From: a virus | IMG/VR virus record: IMGVR_UViG_3300009509_000028 | Span: 1-50,386 of that record | DNA length: 50,386 nt | Strand: one strand, 5' to 3' | In this document: piece by piece, positions 17,441 through 25,905 of the stretch | Layout of the letters: every line of letters begins with the position of its first letter | How positions within the stretch are numbered: position 1 is the first letter of the stretch | Made by a program: the position numbers and the translations under genes | The notes under the pieces: generated by a model | Told to the model about the DNA's origin: nothing | The model's database searches: none | The model's input: the letters and a program-made list of their open reading frames with translations, nothing else

Positions 17441-18165
17441 AGCCGCTGCAAATATTCATCGGCTTCGACCCTGCAGAGTCCGCCGCGTACTATACCATGT
17501 GCAACAGCATCCGGAAGCGCGCGACGTTCCCGGTGTCTATAACGCCGCTCGACATTCGCAACCTCTCGCGCATCTTCTGGCGTGACCGTGATCCGCTGCA
17601 ATCGAACGAGTTCTCGTTCGTGCGGTTCCTCGTGCCGTGGCTGTGCGACTATCAGGGCACCGCGGTGTTCATGGACTGCGACATGTTGATCCTCGATGAT
17701 ATCGGCAACCTGTTCGCGCACGCGCAGGATCAGTACGCTGTCAGCGTGGTCAAGCATAACCATGTGCCCGAAGAGGAGGTCAAATATCTCGGCGCTGTGC
17801 AGACGAAGTATCCGCGCAAGAACTGGTCGTCGGTCATGCTATTCAACAACGCGAAGTGCACAGCACTCACGCCTGAGTATGTCGCGAACGCGCCGGGGCT
17901 GGACCTGCACGGCTTCAAGTGGATCGAGGACGAGATGATCGGCGAACTGCCGCTCGCGTGGAACTTCCTTGTCAACTACTACGAGGACCGTCCTGTCGAC
18001 TGTATCTCGAACCTGCACTACACTGAAGGCGGTCCGTATTTTCACGAGTACCGCGATTGCCCGTATGCCGACGTCTGGTGGAAAGAGTACGACGACATGC
18101 GCAACACCGCGCAAGGGGCGAAGCGCTTGACACATTTCAGCGAGGTCGCTGAAAAGGTAGGTTGA
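17437..18165 (+). CDS. GT8-like glycosyltransferase
   Basis: A 242-aa protein. It opens with IFIGFDPAESAAYYTMCNSI, followed by FVRFLVPWLCDYQGTAVFMDCDMLILDDI with the metal-binding D80-C-D82. SSVMLFNNAKC, WIEDEMIGELPLAWNFLVNYY and the late ISNLHYTEGGPYF form the GT8-type glycogenin/LgtC-like core. It starts at an ATGA overlap with the Tat-signal gene. It is the last sugar gene before the connector genes. The donor sugar is likely a UDP- or GDP-sugar; the acceptor is unknown. Confidence 0.8.
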   Translation: MKPLQIFIGFDPAESAAYYTMCNSIRKRATFPVSITPLDIRNLSRIFWRDRDPLQSNEFSFVRFLVPWLCDYQGTAVFMDCDMLILDDIGNLFAHAQDQYAVSVVKHNHVPEEEVKYLGAVQTKYPRKNWSSVMLFNNAKCTALTPEYVANAPGLDLHGFKWIEDEMIGELPLAWNFLVNYYEDRPVDCISNLHYTEGGPYFHEYRDCPYADVWWKEYDDMRNTAQGAKRLTHFSEVAEKVG

Positions 18166-18166
18166 T

Positions 18167-18679
18167 ATGTCCTTTGACGTGACTGTCGGAGGTGCGAACG
18201 CTACGAGTTACACGTCCCTCGCGGAAGCGAGCGTGTTCTTCTCGCAGCGCTTGAACTCTACAGTGTTTACTGCGGCGGCTTCCTCTGTGCAGGAGGTCGC
18301 CCTTATGCACGCGACTCGCACGCTCGACGAGTGGGTCGACTGGAAAGGTGACCGGGTCGATGAGGATCAGGCGTTACGCTGGCCCCGCTACGGTGTCCGC
18401 GATCGCGACGGGTACTCGATCGATTCCGACATCATTCCGAACTGGCTGAAGGACGCGACGGCAGAGCTTGCAATCTACCTGCTCGGCTCAGACCGCACAG
18501 CAGAGCCGGATACGAAGGGCTTCCGGGAACTGCAGGTCGGCTCCCTGAAGCTGGTCGTCGACAAGTCAGATCGCGACTCGGTGACGATGATCCCTGACTC
18601 GGTGATCGCGATCATCGAGTACTACGGAGAGCTTCGGTCGAGGGGCGGATCGTCAGCCGTGAAGCTGGAGCGCGCGTGA
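18167..18679 (+). CDS. head-tail adaptor (DnaT-like family)
   Basis: A 170-aa protein. FDVTVGGANATSYTSLAEASVFFSQR, then ATRTLDEWVDWKGDRVDEDQALRWPR and IPNWLKDATAELAIYLL, match the phage family sometimes labelled DnaT-like ssDNA-binding. By position in many phages that family is the head-tail adaptor (HK97 gp6-like). The order here (adaptor, stopper-like gene, gp10-like gene, terminator-like gene, tube) supports the connector role rather than DNA replication. The start lies just after the preceding stop with AAAAGGTAGG upstream. Confidence 0.7.
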   Translation: MSFDVTVGGANATSYTSLAEASVFFSQRLNSTVFTAAASSVQEVALMHATRTLDEWVDWKGDRVDEDQALRWPRYGVRDRDGYSIDSDIIPNWLKDATAELAIYLLGSDRTAEPDTKGFRELQVGSLKLVVDKSDRDSVTMIPDSVIAIIEYYGELRSRGGSSAVKLERA

Positions 18680-18680
18680 C

Positions 18681-19058
18681 ATGGGACTGCGGGACGTATT
18701 CTCGAAAGCTGCCCAGACTGCTTTCGCAGCTGCGGGCGATGTGCCCGTCGATGCGTACTACTATGCGCATGCGACGGCGGTCTATGATGTTTCGAGCGGT
18801 ACGGTATCCACGGGAACATCGCTGACAGTCGTCTCGATGATCTTCCAGAATTACTCGCAGCACGAGCTGGAAGCAAACAGTATTGAACCATCGGACCAGA
18901 AGGCAATGTTCCCGCAGGCATACTTGTCCGGGGTTGTGCCGAGCGTCAAGGACCACGTGCAGGTCGTCGAGGCCGGCGTCAGTGTTCGGTACGACGTGGT
19001 GAGGAAGACGCAGGACCCTGCTGGCGCCACGTGGGAACTGCAACTACGTAAGCCGTGA
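18681..19058 (+). CDS. probable head closure / stopper protein
   Basis: A 125-aa beta-rich protein beginning MGLRDVFSKAAQTAFAAAGD, with DVSSGTVSTGTSLTVVSMIFQNYS and ending ATWELQLRKP. Its size and position between the adaptor and the gp10-like gene fit a head-closure (stopper) protein. Sequence alone does not identify a family. It starts 1 bp after the adaptor stop and overlaps the next gene's GTG (GTGA), so the connector genes are tightly coupled. Confidence 0.6.
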   Translation: MGLRDVFSKAAQTAFAAAGDVPVDAYYYAHATAVYDVSSGTVSTGTSLTVVSMIFQNYSQHELEANSIEPSDQKAMFPQAYLSGVVPSVKDHVQVVEAGVSVRYDVVRKTQDPAGATWELQLRKP

Positions 19059-19492
19059 CGATTCGGTTCACGACTCTGCCGAAGTTCGAGATGACTCTGA
19101 AAGAGTTCTCGAAAAAGACAGAGATCGCACTGGAGGACGTGATCCGCAAGGTCGCGTTCGACTGCTTCTCCGGAGTCGTGAAACGCACACCGGTCGACAC
19201 CGGATGGGCGCGGTCCTCGTGGAACGTCGCGTTCGTCAACCCGGACACGTCGGTGCCGGACAAGCCCGGGGACGGTGCCGGCGAGGCGGCGGCGATCGCG
19301 AAGAACAACGAGCAGCAGTCGAAGCTGTACGGCGATCTGGGAATCGACAAGATCGTCTGGATAACGAACAGTCTCGACTATGTGCAATACTTGGAGGCGG
19401 GCTGGTCGAAGCAAGCCGGCAAGGGCTTCATGGTTGAGCGCACATTGCAGGATGTCGTGTCCGAGCTGCGCAATATAGTGAGGGGTTTATAG
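19055..19492 (+). CDS. HK97 gp10-like tail completion protein
   Basis: A 145-aa protein starting at GTG 19055, overlapping the previous stop. KRTPVDTGWARSSWNVAF, then IVWITNSLDYVQYLEAGWSKQA and a C-terminal amphipathic helix, are the standard signature of the HK97 gp10/minor tail family (PVDTGxLRxSW, YaxxlExGxSxQAP). The role is joining or completing the tail at the neck. No other start is needed: the upstream sequence is the preceding coding end. Confidence 0.75.
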   Translation: MTIRFTTLPKFEMTLKEFSKKTEIALEDVIRKVAFDCFSGVVKRTPVDTGWARSSWNVAFVNPDTSVPDKPGDGAGEAAAIAKNNEQQSKLYGDLGIDKIVWITNSLDYVQYLEAGWSKQAGKGFMVERTLQDVVSELRNIVRGL

Positions 19493-19897
19493 ATGAGCTT
19501 TTCTACCGTACAACGAGACATCGAGGCACGCCTCGTCGCGAACTGGGGAACGACCCGGATCGACATCAATCCGAACGTGGACTTCCCGGTACCGAGCGAG
19601 CAGGAGAGCTTCATCAAGCTGCGCGTGTTCAACGAGAGCACGAACCGCGTGAACGTCGGGATGCCCGGGTATCACCGCACCCGGGGGACGATCATCATCC
19701 AGATATTCACGCCGCTGAATTCTGGCAACCGGACAGCGCTGTCGTACGGCGACACACTGGGGGACCTCTTCCGGGACAAGCAGTTCAACGGCATCACGTG
19801 CCGGGAGGCGCATGTCGAGGACATCGGGGAGTTCAACGGGCGCTGGCAGACGAACCTCGTCGTCCCGTTCTACTGGGACGGTAAATACACGGCGTAA
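19493..19897 (+). CDS. tail terminator-like protein
   Basis: A 134-aa protein immediately after the gp10-like gene (no gap). MSFSTVQRDIEARLVANWG, a beta hairpin IKLRVFNESTN, the GYHRTRGTIIIQIFTPLNSG strand pair and a final VVPFYWDGKYTA fit the tail-terminator fold (lambda gpU/DUF4128-like). Terminators cap the tail tube next to the neck, and the gene lies just before the tube gene as expected. The assignment is mainly by position and size, with moderate sequence feel. Confidence 0.65.
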   Translation: MSFSTVQRDIEARLVANWGTTRIDINPNVDFPVPSEQESFIKLRVFNESTNRVNVGMPGYHRTRGTIIIQIFTPLNSGNRTALSYGDTLGDLFRDKQFNGITCREAHVEDIGEFNGRWQTNLVVPFYWDGKYTA

Positions 19898-19900
19898 CGT

Positions 19901-20005
19901 GTGCGCACCTCGACAAGAATACTCCACGAGACCCTGATCCGTCTCGCGAAGGGTATGATCAAGGCGTGGGAGCAGTGGCTAAAAGATTCACAGAATTCGC
20001 CTTGA
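19901..20005 (+). CDS. possible 34-aa protein, in frame after the tail terminator
   Basis: A GTG at 19901 opens a 34-residue frame ending TGA 20003-20005, with product MRTSTRILHETLIRLAKGMI then KAWEQWLKDSQNSP. It is amphipathic and looks like real protein; short Leu/Lys/Trp helices of this type occur beside structural genes in other phages, as I recall, but I cannot search. It is in the same frame as the tail terminator, separated by TAA and one codon, so readthrough would join them. No clear SD precedes the GTG. Confidence 0.45.
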   Translation: MRTSTRILHETLIRLAKGMIKAWEQWLKDSQNSP

Positions 20006-20088
20006 CGGGCGCGTTCGGCTTGTCATAGGCTTCACGATACCGGGTTCGCGATCTAGCCTCGTTCAAACGCCTCGCAGATCATAGCCTC

Positions 20089-20115
20089 CCCGTTAACTTT
20101 TAACTTTAACGGGAG
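20089..20115 (+). promoter_or_regulatory. hairpin over the tail tube ribosome binding site
   Basis: CCCGTTAA (20089-20096) pairs perfectly with TTAACGGG (20106-20113) across a 9-nt loop. The right arm contains the GGGAGAG ribosome binding site of the tail tube gene (ATG 20124), so the hairpin would sequester it. Just upstream, TTGACG (20002) and a weak TAGGCT could be a promoter. The remaining sequence 20006-20088 shows nothing else I can name. Confidence 0.5.
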
Positions 20116-20123
20116 AGTCCACA

Positions 20124-21314
20124 ATGTCATTCGCTGATTCCAATCGCGTCGGCTTGAGCTACGCCGAGGAAGTAACCTTCGGCACCGCCCTGTCCGGCCC
20201 AGTAATGCAGCAGCTCAACTTCACTTCTGAGTCGCTGAAATCCAATACCAACACCGTCACGTCCGAGACCATCCGATCTGATCGTAACGTCTCCGACATC
20301 ACCCCGGTGGGCGGTGGCGCTGGTGGCGACATCGGCTTCGAGCTGCGCTACAACGACATCGAGCCGCTGATTGCCGGCGCCCTGCAGAACGCATGGGCGA
20401 CCACTCTGGTCAGCGCCGCGATCGCGTCGGTCACTGCTTCGGCTGCGATTCTGCAGGCAGACTCGTCTGCCCTGAACCACATCGTCGTCGGCAACTTCCT
20501 ACGCATCAAGGGCAACACTGCATCCGCCACGAACGACGGCGACTTCCGGGTCACCGCGGTCTCAACCACTGCCGGCACCACGCGCCTGACCTTGACCGAC
20601 GCGTCGAGCGGTTCCGCTGCAGCGTTCACGACCGAGGTCTTCTCTGGGGCGGGCACTGTTGTTGGGCGTAACATCCGCAACGGCACCACGCCGAAGTCCT
20701 ACTACATCGAGAAGGACTTCGCCGACACTGGCAGCTCGATCGCCCAGTACGCCGGCATGCGTGTCACCTCCATGTCCCTGAACTTCGAGTCGCAGGCGAT
20801 CCTGACCGGTTCGCTGGGATTCACTGGCAAGTCGCAGGTCATGGGTTCCGCAACCATTGCCTCCGCTGTTACCGCCGCATCGACGAACAAGGTGCTGAAC
20901 GCATCGGGTAACGTCGGGCGCGTCTGGGAAGGTGGGCAGGCAGTCACCGGTGTGGCGTTCCAGTCGATCTCTGTCGACTTGAACAACAACCCGCGCGAGC
21001 AGGCGAAGGTCGGCTCCGACGCACTGGTCGGTGTGGGCACGGGTCGTGCCGAGATCACCGGAAACGTGACGGCGTACTTCGAGAACAACACCCTCGTGAA
21101 CAAGTTCACGTCGGGCACGAAGTCGAACTTCCGCTTCCAGATCACGGACAACGACGGCAACAGCTACATCGTCGACATCCCGCTGATCACGTACACGGAC
21201 TTCACTGTCGCCGCCGGCGGTGGTAATCAGGACGTTGTACAGGACGGCACATGGGGCGCTTCGATTGACGCGACTGGTACGTACTCGATCCAGTTCTCGG
21301 CACTCGACGCCTAG
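20124..21314 (+). CDS. major tail tube protein
   Basis: A 396-aa protein: MSFADSNRVGLSYAEEVTFG, FTSESLKSNTNTVTSETIRSDR, GGGAGGDIGFELRYNDIEPL, then a Ser/Thr/Ala-rich insertion and IEKDFADTGSSIAQYAGMRVTSMSL. The ending FEQ...TGTYSIQFSALDA-like beta strands complete it. The start and mid strings match the phage tail tube 2 family used by many siphoviruses. It sits immediately before the frameshifted chaperone and tape measure, the canonical order. Leader GGGAGAG lies 9 bp before the ATG and is folded in a hairpin. Confidence 0.85.
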   Translation: MSFADSNRVGLSYAEEVTFGTALSGPVMQQLNFTSESLKSNTNTVTSETIRSDRNVSDITPVGGGAGGDIGFELRYNDIEPLIAGALQNAWATTLVSAAIASVTASAAILQADSSALNHIVVGNFLRIKGNTASATNDGDFRVTAVSTTAGTTRLTLTDASSGSAAAFTTEVFSGAGTVVGRNIRNGTTPKSYYIEKDFADTGSSIAQYAGMRVTSMSLNFESQAILTGSLGFTGKSQVMGSATIASAVTAASTNKVLNASGNVGRVWEGGQAVTGVAFQSISVDLNNNPREQAKVGSDALVGVGTGRAEITGNVTAYFENNTLVNKFTSGTKSNFRFQITDNDGNSYIVDIPLITYTDFTVAAGGGNQDVVQDGTWGASIDATGTYSIQFSALDA

Positions 21315-21345
21315 TATCATCAACCACACTTGAGAGGATAGTGTA

Positions 21346-21804
21346 ATGGAGTTAAACAAGCTAAAGACCAGCGAGCAGAAGAGTGTTAACGGTGTGTGGG
21401 TCTCGATCGACGACGATACGGACCTGCTCATCGGACGCTACGGCAACCGCAAGTTTCAGAAGGCGCTGAATGCAGCAATGGCACCTTACAAGCAAGCGAT
21501 CAACCGGGGCACACTCAGCGACGCGAAAAGCGATCAGATCATGGTCGACGCTCTCGTCGAGGGGATTCTGCTCGGCTGGAAAGGTATCACGCTGAATGGC
21601 GAGGAATTGCCGTACAGCAAGGAAGCAGCGACGAAGCTGCTTCTGGACAAGTCCATGCGTGACTTCCGCGAGCTGGTTGTCGAACTGTCACAGGACGCGC
21701 AAGCATATCGCGATGAAGAGGTTGCTGAAAACGAGGGAAAGTCCGAGCCTTCGTCGAATGGAACACCGAGTGGGGAGAGCGAGAAGACTTCCTCCGAAGT
21801 CTGA
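21346..21804 (+). CDS. tail assembly chaperone, short form (G-like)
   Basis: A 152-aa zero-frame product: MELNKLKTSEQKSVNGVWVS, then DTDLLIGRYGNRKFQKALN and a helical domain ending SEPSSNGTPSGESEKTSSEV. The V-x-I/L-x-x-x-x-D-F/L-x-I-R-x-R-N/Y-x-x-K pattern is typical of tail assembly chaperones that bind the tape measure. It lies between tube and tape measure. The slippery sequence GGGAAAG at 21735-21741 lies near its 3' end, producing a longer -1 fusion (separate entry). The low-complexity tail after the slip site exists only in the short form. Confidence 0.8.
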   Translation: MELNKLKTSEQKSVNGVWVSIDDDTDLLIGRYGNRKFQKALNAAMAPYKQAINRGTLSDAKSDQIMVDALVEGILLGWKGITLNGEELPYSKEAATKLLLDKSMRDFRELVVELSQDAQAYRDEEVAENEGKSEPSSNGTPSGESEKTSSEV

Positions 21805-22127
21805 CCGATACACTCGGGCACGAACCGGAAGCATTACAGCGGAAGCCGGAGCTGCCGGCTGAGTTAGTCGGGTACGTGGATGCGTTCTACTTGCTCACAA
21901 CCAGCCGGCGGACTTCTGCCCGCTCGATCGGAGGCATACCTTTATCGGAGATCGAGGCATACTGTCGACTCTACGAGATAGACGACATTGACATGATGGT
22001 CCGCTTGATCGTCGCGATGGACAAGAAGTACATCGAGATGAAGCGAGCACAGATAGATCGGGAGATCAAAGCGAATGAATCTTCTCGGGGTACTAGGAAT
22101 AAAGGTCGATCCGTCGGGCGCCGTTAG
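21346..22127 (+). CDS. tail assembly chaperone, -1 frameshift fusion (GT-like)
   Basis: Zero-frame codons run to the slippery heptamer G-GGA-AAG at 21735-21741. A -1 slip continues in the frame that is open to TAG 22125-22127. The fusion is 260 aa: 132 from the G frame, then VRAFVEWNTEWGEREDFLRS and DTLGHEPEALQRKPELPAEL, and a helical tail ending NKGRSVGRR. GGGAAAG is the same heptamer used by lambda G/GT. The extended frame is clearly protein-like and has no ATG of its own near the slip. The end overlaps the tape measure start by 53 bp. Confidence 0.85.
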
Positions 22128-25100
22128 CGGCCTGAAGGTTGTCGACACCGAACTCAAGAAGCTGCCGCGACAGCTCCGAGCTGTCCAGCAGAAAACCGCG
22201 AAGTCTTTCGACGCGATCAAGTCCTCGATCTTCAGCGTCAAGGGTGCGCTCGTCTCCGCGTTCGCCGGGTTATCATTCGGATCAATCATCAGTGAGGGCA
22301 GGAAGTTTGGCGCCGCGATCGGCGACCTGTCCGCGATCACCGGTGCAGTGGGCACCGACCTCGAATACCTCGCAGCGAAGTCTCGCGAATATGGTCGCAC
22401 GACAACGCTGACTGCGCAGGAATCCGCGCAGGCGTTCAAGCTGATCGCGTCTGCGAAGCCTGACCTGCTGGCGAATGTCAAGGCACTCGCTGCAGTAACC
22501 GAGCAGACGATCATCCTCGCGGAAGCTACCGGGCAGGACTTGCCCACGGCAGCCGCGACGCTGGGTGCATCCCTGAACCAGTTCTCGCAGGGCGCGGAGT
22601 CTGCGGCGCAATACATCAACGTCCTCGCCGCCGGCTCGAAGTTCGGCGCGGCATCCGTCGCAGAGGTCTCCGAGGCGCTGAAGTTCTCCGGCACTGTCGC
22701 GAGCGACGCTGGGCTGTCCTTCGAGACAACCGTCGCGGCGATCGAGCAGCTGTCGAAGGTCGCAATCAAGGGCGGCGAAGCCGGCACGGGACTGCGCAAT
22801 GTCATCCTCCGCATGGCAGCCACGGGTGACCGTGATCTGAACCCGGCGGTCGTGGGTCTCTCGACGGCACTGGAGAACCTGAACAAGCGGCAGATGTCGA
22901 CGACCGAACTCATGGAACTGTTCGGTGTGCGCTCTCTTGTCGCGGCGAAGTCCCTGCTGAATAACGTCGAGAGCCTTCGCGAACTGGAGCAACAGGTCAC
23001 CGGCACGAACGTCGCGCTTGAGCAGCAAGCCGCCCGGGTGAACAATCTCGACGGTGACATCAAGGCACTCGGGTCCGCGTACGCAGACCTGAAGATTCAG
23101 ATCGAAGAGTCCGCAGACGCAGGTCTCCGCGAGTTCACGCAGGGATTGACGGAGATGTTACGCTCACTCGTCGACAACTGGGACACGGTCAAGCAGGTCA
23201 CGAAGGCGATCGGGATCATGATCGCGACGCTCGTCGGCGTGCGCACACTGACTCCGATCATGACTGCACTGGGGGCGGTCATCCTCACACTGGGCAAGTC
23301 ACTCGTCACGTTTCGTCTGGGGCTGCTGGCGTCGCAGACGGCTGCGGTCGGTCTAATGGGTACGCTCGGCGCGTTACGTGCCGCGTTCACGTTTCTAGGC
23401 GGTCCTGTGGGCATTATCCTGACGGCTGTCGGTGCACTGGTCGCATGGAACACCGCAACGTCTGAAGCGCAGCATTCCGCGAAGGAACTCTCCGGGGAAC
23501 TGTCGCGACTGGGCGAAGAATACGAGGACCTCGGAAAGGCGCAGCTTGCAGCCGCAATCGTCACGGGTACCGAAGCGCTACGCGAACTGCGGGATCAATC
23601 GATCAGCACGAACGAAGAGATCATGCGGCTCTCTAACGAACTCAGCAAGGAAGAGAAGGGCAGCGCTGCATACGGTGAGATCAGCGAGCGGCTGATCAAG
23701 GCGCGCGGCGAGGCTGCGACACTCCGTGACAGGCTCGCAGAAGGACGGAAGGTACTCGAAGACATGCAGAAGCGTGCCGACAACTTCGACTTCGTCGGTC
23801 CGCAGATCACGCCGGAACAACTGGACGAGAACAGGAATCGCACATTGAAAGAGATGGCGAAGACGCTCAACGATCTGGAAGCGCGCGGCATGGAGGCACT
23901 GAAGAACGCCTTCCCGGAGCAGGCTGAGATCGACAGGCTGAAGCGTGCGCAGGACGAGATCAGGGCGATTCAAAAGATCATGAGCGACGGCCCGGATCAG
24001 ATGCGGAAGGAACTCGCGGAGGCAGGCGTAACGACCGAGAAGCTGAACGCGGCGCACGCGCGGCTGGGCGTGAAAATCGCAGAAGCGCAGAAGGAAATGA
24101 ACAAGATGTCAGCGTCCGCGAAGGCGTACAAGGATGCAAGCGAGAAGCTCGACGAGGCATTGTCGCAGGCAGCGTTCGCCGCGGAGCACGAAGGGCGTGT
24201 CACGGAGCGCTCGAAGATCGAGTACGAACTGGCAGAAGGTGCGCTCAAAAAGTACGCGAACACGAAAAAGGGCGCCGCTCTGATCGACAAGGCTGCCGCT
24301 CTGGATGCCGCGAAGCTCAACGCACAGGTTGCACAGCAGGTCCGGGAACTGACAGCCGCGAACGACATGGCAGCGATCGCCGCACAGAACCACGGCAACG
24401 TGACACAGGTACAGCGCGTGCAGTACGAACTGACCGAGGGCGCGCTCAAGGACCTGAACGACGAAACGCAACGCGCGGCACTGCTCGCACAAGCTGCCCG
24501 GGCGGATGACATCGCACTGACTGTCGAAGCGGAAGCCGTCAAGGATTCGCTCGAACCGTTGCGCGCATACAATCGCGAGATCGAACGACTGACCCGATTG
24601 CACGCCGCCGGCAAGCTATCGCAGGACGAGTTCTCCAAAGCAACGAAGGAAGCGGCGATCGCAAATAATGAAGCCGCCGGCGCGATCCGGACCGGGTTCG
24701 GGCAAGCAATCGCCGACATCACGTCCGGCGCGAAGAGCGCAGCCGATGCGATCAAGGACATGGCGGACAGCATATACAAGACGATCAACGACGCTGTGTC
24801 GAAGCAGCTCGGGGACATGCTGTTCGATTCTATCTTCAACCCGGGGGCAGCCGAGAAGGACAGCGTCGCGGGGTTGAAGAACCTGTTCTCCGGAGCGGGC
24901 ACCGTCAAGGTCGAGGACGTAACGTCTGGACAGATGCCGACTGCGATCACGCCGGCGAATCCGCTCCCCGTTATGAACGTAACCGCTGGCGCTGCGCAGG
25001 GTGCAGACGTCGGCATCCTCGAAGCAATGAAGGGACCGGCAGCGGACCCGACCGCGCAAGTGCAGCAGGCTGCAAGCGAGGCAGCGCAATCGACCGTTAC

Positions 25101-25905
25101 TCAGGCCGCCGCAGAGTCCGCACAGGACGAGGTACAGTCGGGCTTCATGAGTGTATTCGACAAGATTAAAGTCGGCGCTACGGGGCTGTGGGACAGGCTG
25201 GCGACCGCTGGCGGCGATCTCTTCAGCTCTCTGGCTTCGTCCTTGTCGTCCCTGTTCTCATCCAGCGGTGGCGCCGGCGGTGGCGCCGGCGGCTTCGCGC
25301 AGCTGGCAATGTCGTTTTTCGGTGCGGCGCATGGCGCTGACTTCCGGGTCGGTGATCTTCGCAAGTTCGCGATGGGCGGAACCATGCTCGCAGCGGCTGC
25401 CCTTCCGGGGTTCGCCAGTGGCGGCAGCTTCGGCGTCGGTCCGACGCGCCCGGTGGTCTTCAGGGCGACCCCAAACGAGACCGTGACTGTCACGCCGCAG
25501 GGCATGGCAGGCTACGCTTCCGGGGGCAGCTTCCGGGTCGGTGGTTCTGGCGGGATCGACTCGCAGGTCGTAGCGTTCAACGCGGCGCCGACGGACCGGG
25601 TTACGATCACCCGTCCGCAGGATGGTCCGAGCTTCGCACACGGCGGCTCGTTCGATGTGGACACGCTCCCGCGGTTCGCGTCCGGGGGTGTGTATGACCT
25701 TGGCGCTCTGGAGATGCCGCCGCAGGGCGGCGCACAGGCGCCCAGAAGCAACGATTCAGGCGGTAGCAATGCCGGCTACGAGATCAAGGTCACGAACAAC
25801 TTCCAGATCAGTGCACCGAACGGCAAGGTCGATCGTGAATCACAGAACCAGATCGCGGCCCGGGTCGGGCGGTCGATCAATGAGGCGGTGAGGCGCAACA
25901 CATGA
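22075..25905 (+). CDS. tape measure protein
   Basis: A 1276-aa protein. The N-terminal third has the TP901-type core (ITGAVGTDLEYLAAKSREYG, TTVAAIEQLSKVAIKGGEAG, LRNVILRMAA). Residues about 375-462 are strongly hydrophobic (MIATLVGVRTL, GPVGIILTAVGALVAW), as in tape measures that insert into the host membrane. Two ~60-aa helical repeats lie near residues 700-830 (EHEGRVTERSKIEYELAEGAL and NHGNVTQVQRVQYELTEGAL). Gly-rich FASGGSFxVG modules repeat near the end. At roughly 1.5 angstrom per residue, this length implies a tail near 190 nm (estimate). The ATG is inside the GT frame. Confidence 0.9.
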   Translation: MNLLGVLGIKVDPSGAVSGLKVVDTELKKLPRQLRAVQQKTAKSFDAIKSSIFSVKGALVSAFAGLSFGSIISEGRKFGAAIGDLSAITGAVGTDLEYLAAKSREYGRTTTLTAQESAQAFKLIASAKPDLLANVKALAAVTEQTIILAEATGQDLPTAAATLGASLNQFSQGAESAAQYINVLAAGSKFGAASVAEVSEALKFSGTVASDAGLSFETTVAAIEQLSKVAIKGGEAGTGLRNVILRMAATGDRDLNPAVVGLSTALENLNKRQMSTTELMELFGVRSLVAAKSLLNNVESLRELEQQVTGTNVALEQQAARVNNLDGDIKALGSAYADLKIQIEESADAGLREFTQGLTEMLRSLVDNWDTVKQVTKAIGIMIATLVGVRTLTPIMTALGAVILTLGKSLVTFRLGLLASQTAAVGLMGTLGALRAAFTFLGGPVGIILTAVGALVAWNTATSEAQHSAKELSGELSRLGEEYEDLGKAQLAAAIVTGTEALRELRDQSISTNEEIMRLSNELSKEEKGSAAYGEISERLIKARGEAATLRDRLAEGRKVLEDMQKRADNFDFVGPQITPEQLDENRNRTLKEMAKTLNDLEARGMEALKNAFPEQAEIDRLKRAQDEIRAIQKIMSDGPDQMRKELAEAGVTTEKLNAAHARLGVKIAEAQKEMNKMSASAKAYKDASEKLDEALSQAAFAAEHEGRVTERSKIEYELAEGALKKYANTKKGAALIDKAAALDAAKLNAQVAQQVRELTAANDMAAIAAQNHGNVTQVQRVQYELTEGALKDLNDETQRAALLAQAARADDIALTVEAEAVKDSLEPLRAYNREIERLTRLHAAGKLSQDEFSKATKEAAIANNEAAGAIRTGFGQAIADITSGAKSAADAIKDMADSIYKTINDAVSKQLGDMLFDSIFNPGAAEKDSVAGLKNLFSGAGTVKVEDVTSGQMPTAITPANPLPVMNVTAGAAQGADVGILEAMKGPAADPTAQVQQAASEAAQSTVTQAAAESAQDEVQSGFMSVFDKIKVGATGLWDRLATAGGDLFSSLASSLSSLFSSSGGAGGGAGGFAQLAMSFFGAAHGADFRVGDLRKFAMGGTMLAAAALPGFASGGSFGVGPTRPVVFRATPNETVTVTPQGMAGYASGGSFRVGGSGGIDSQVVAFNAAPTDRVTITRPQDGPSFAHGGSFDVDTLPRFASGGVYDLGALEMPPQGGAQAPRSNDSGGSNAGYEIKVTNNFQISAPNGKVDRESQNQIAARVGRSINEAVRRNT

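Noticed and set aside
18167-18679. DNA replication (DnaT) role
   Set aside because: The DnaT-like label of this family is misleading; its place among connector genes argues for a head-tail adaptor.
20562-21431. 289-codon antisense ORF opposite the tail tube gene
   Set aside because: Shadow of a recognised tail tube protein; Arg/Val-rich without a start signal.
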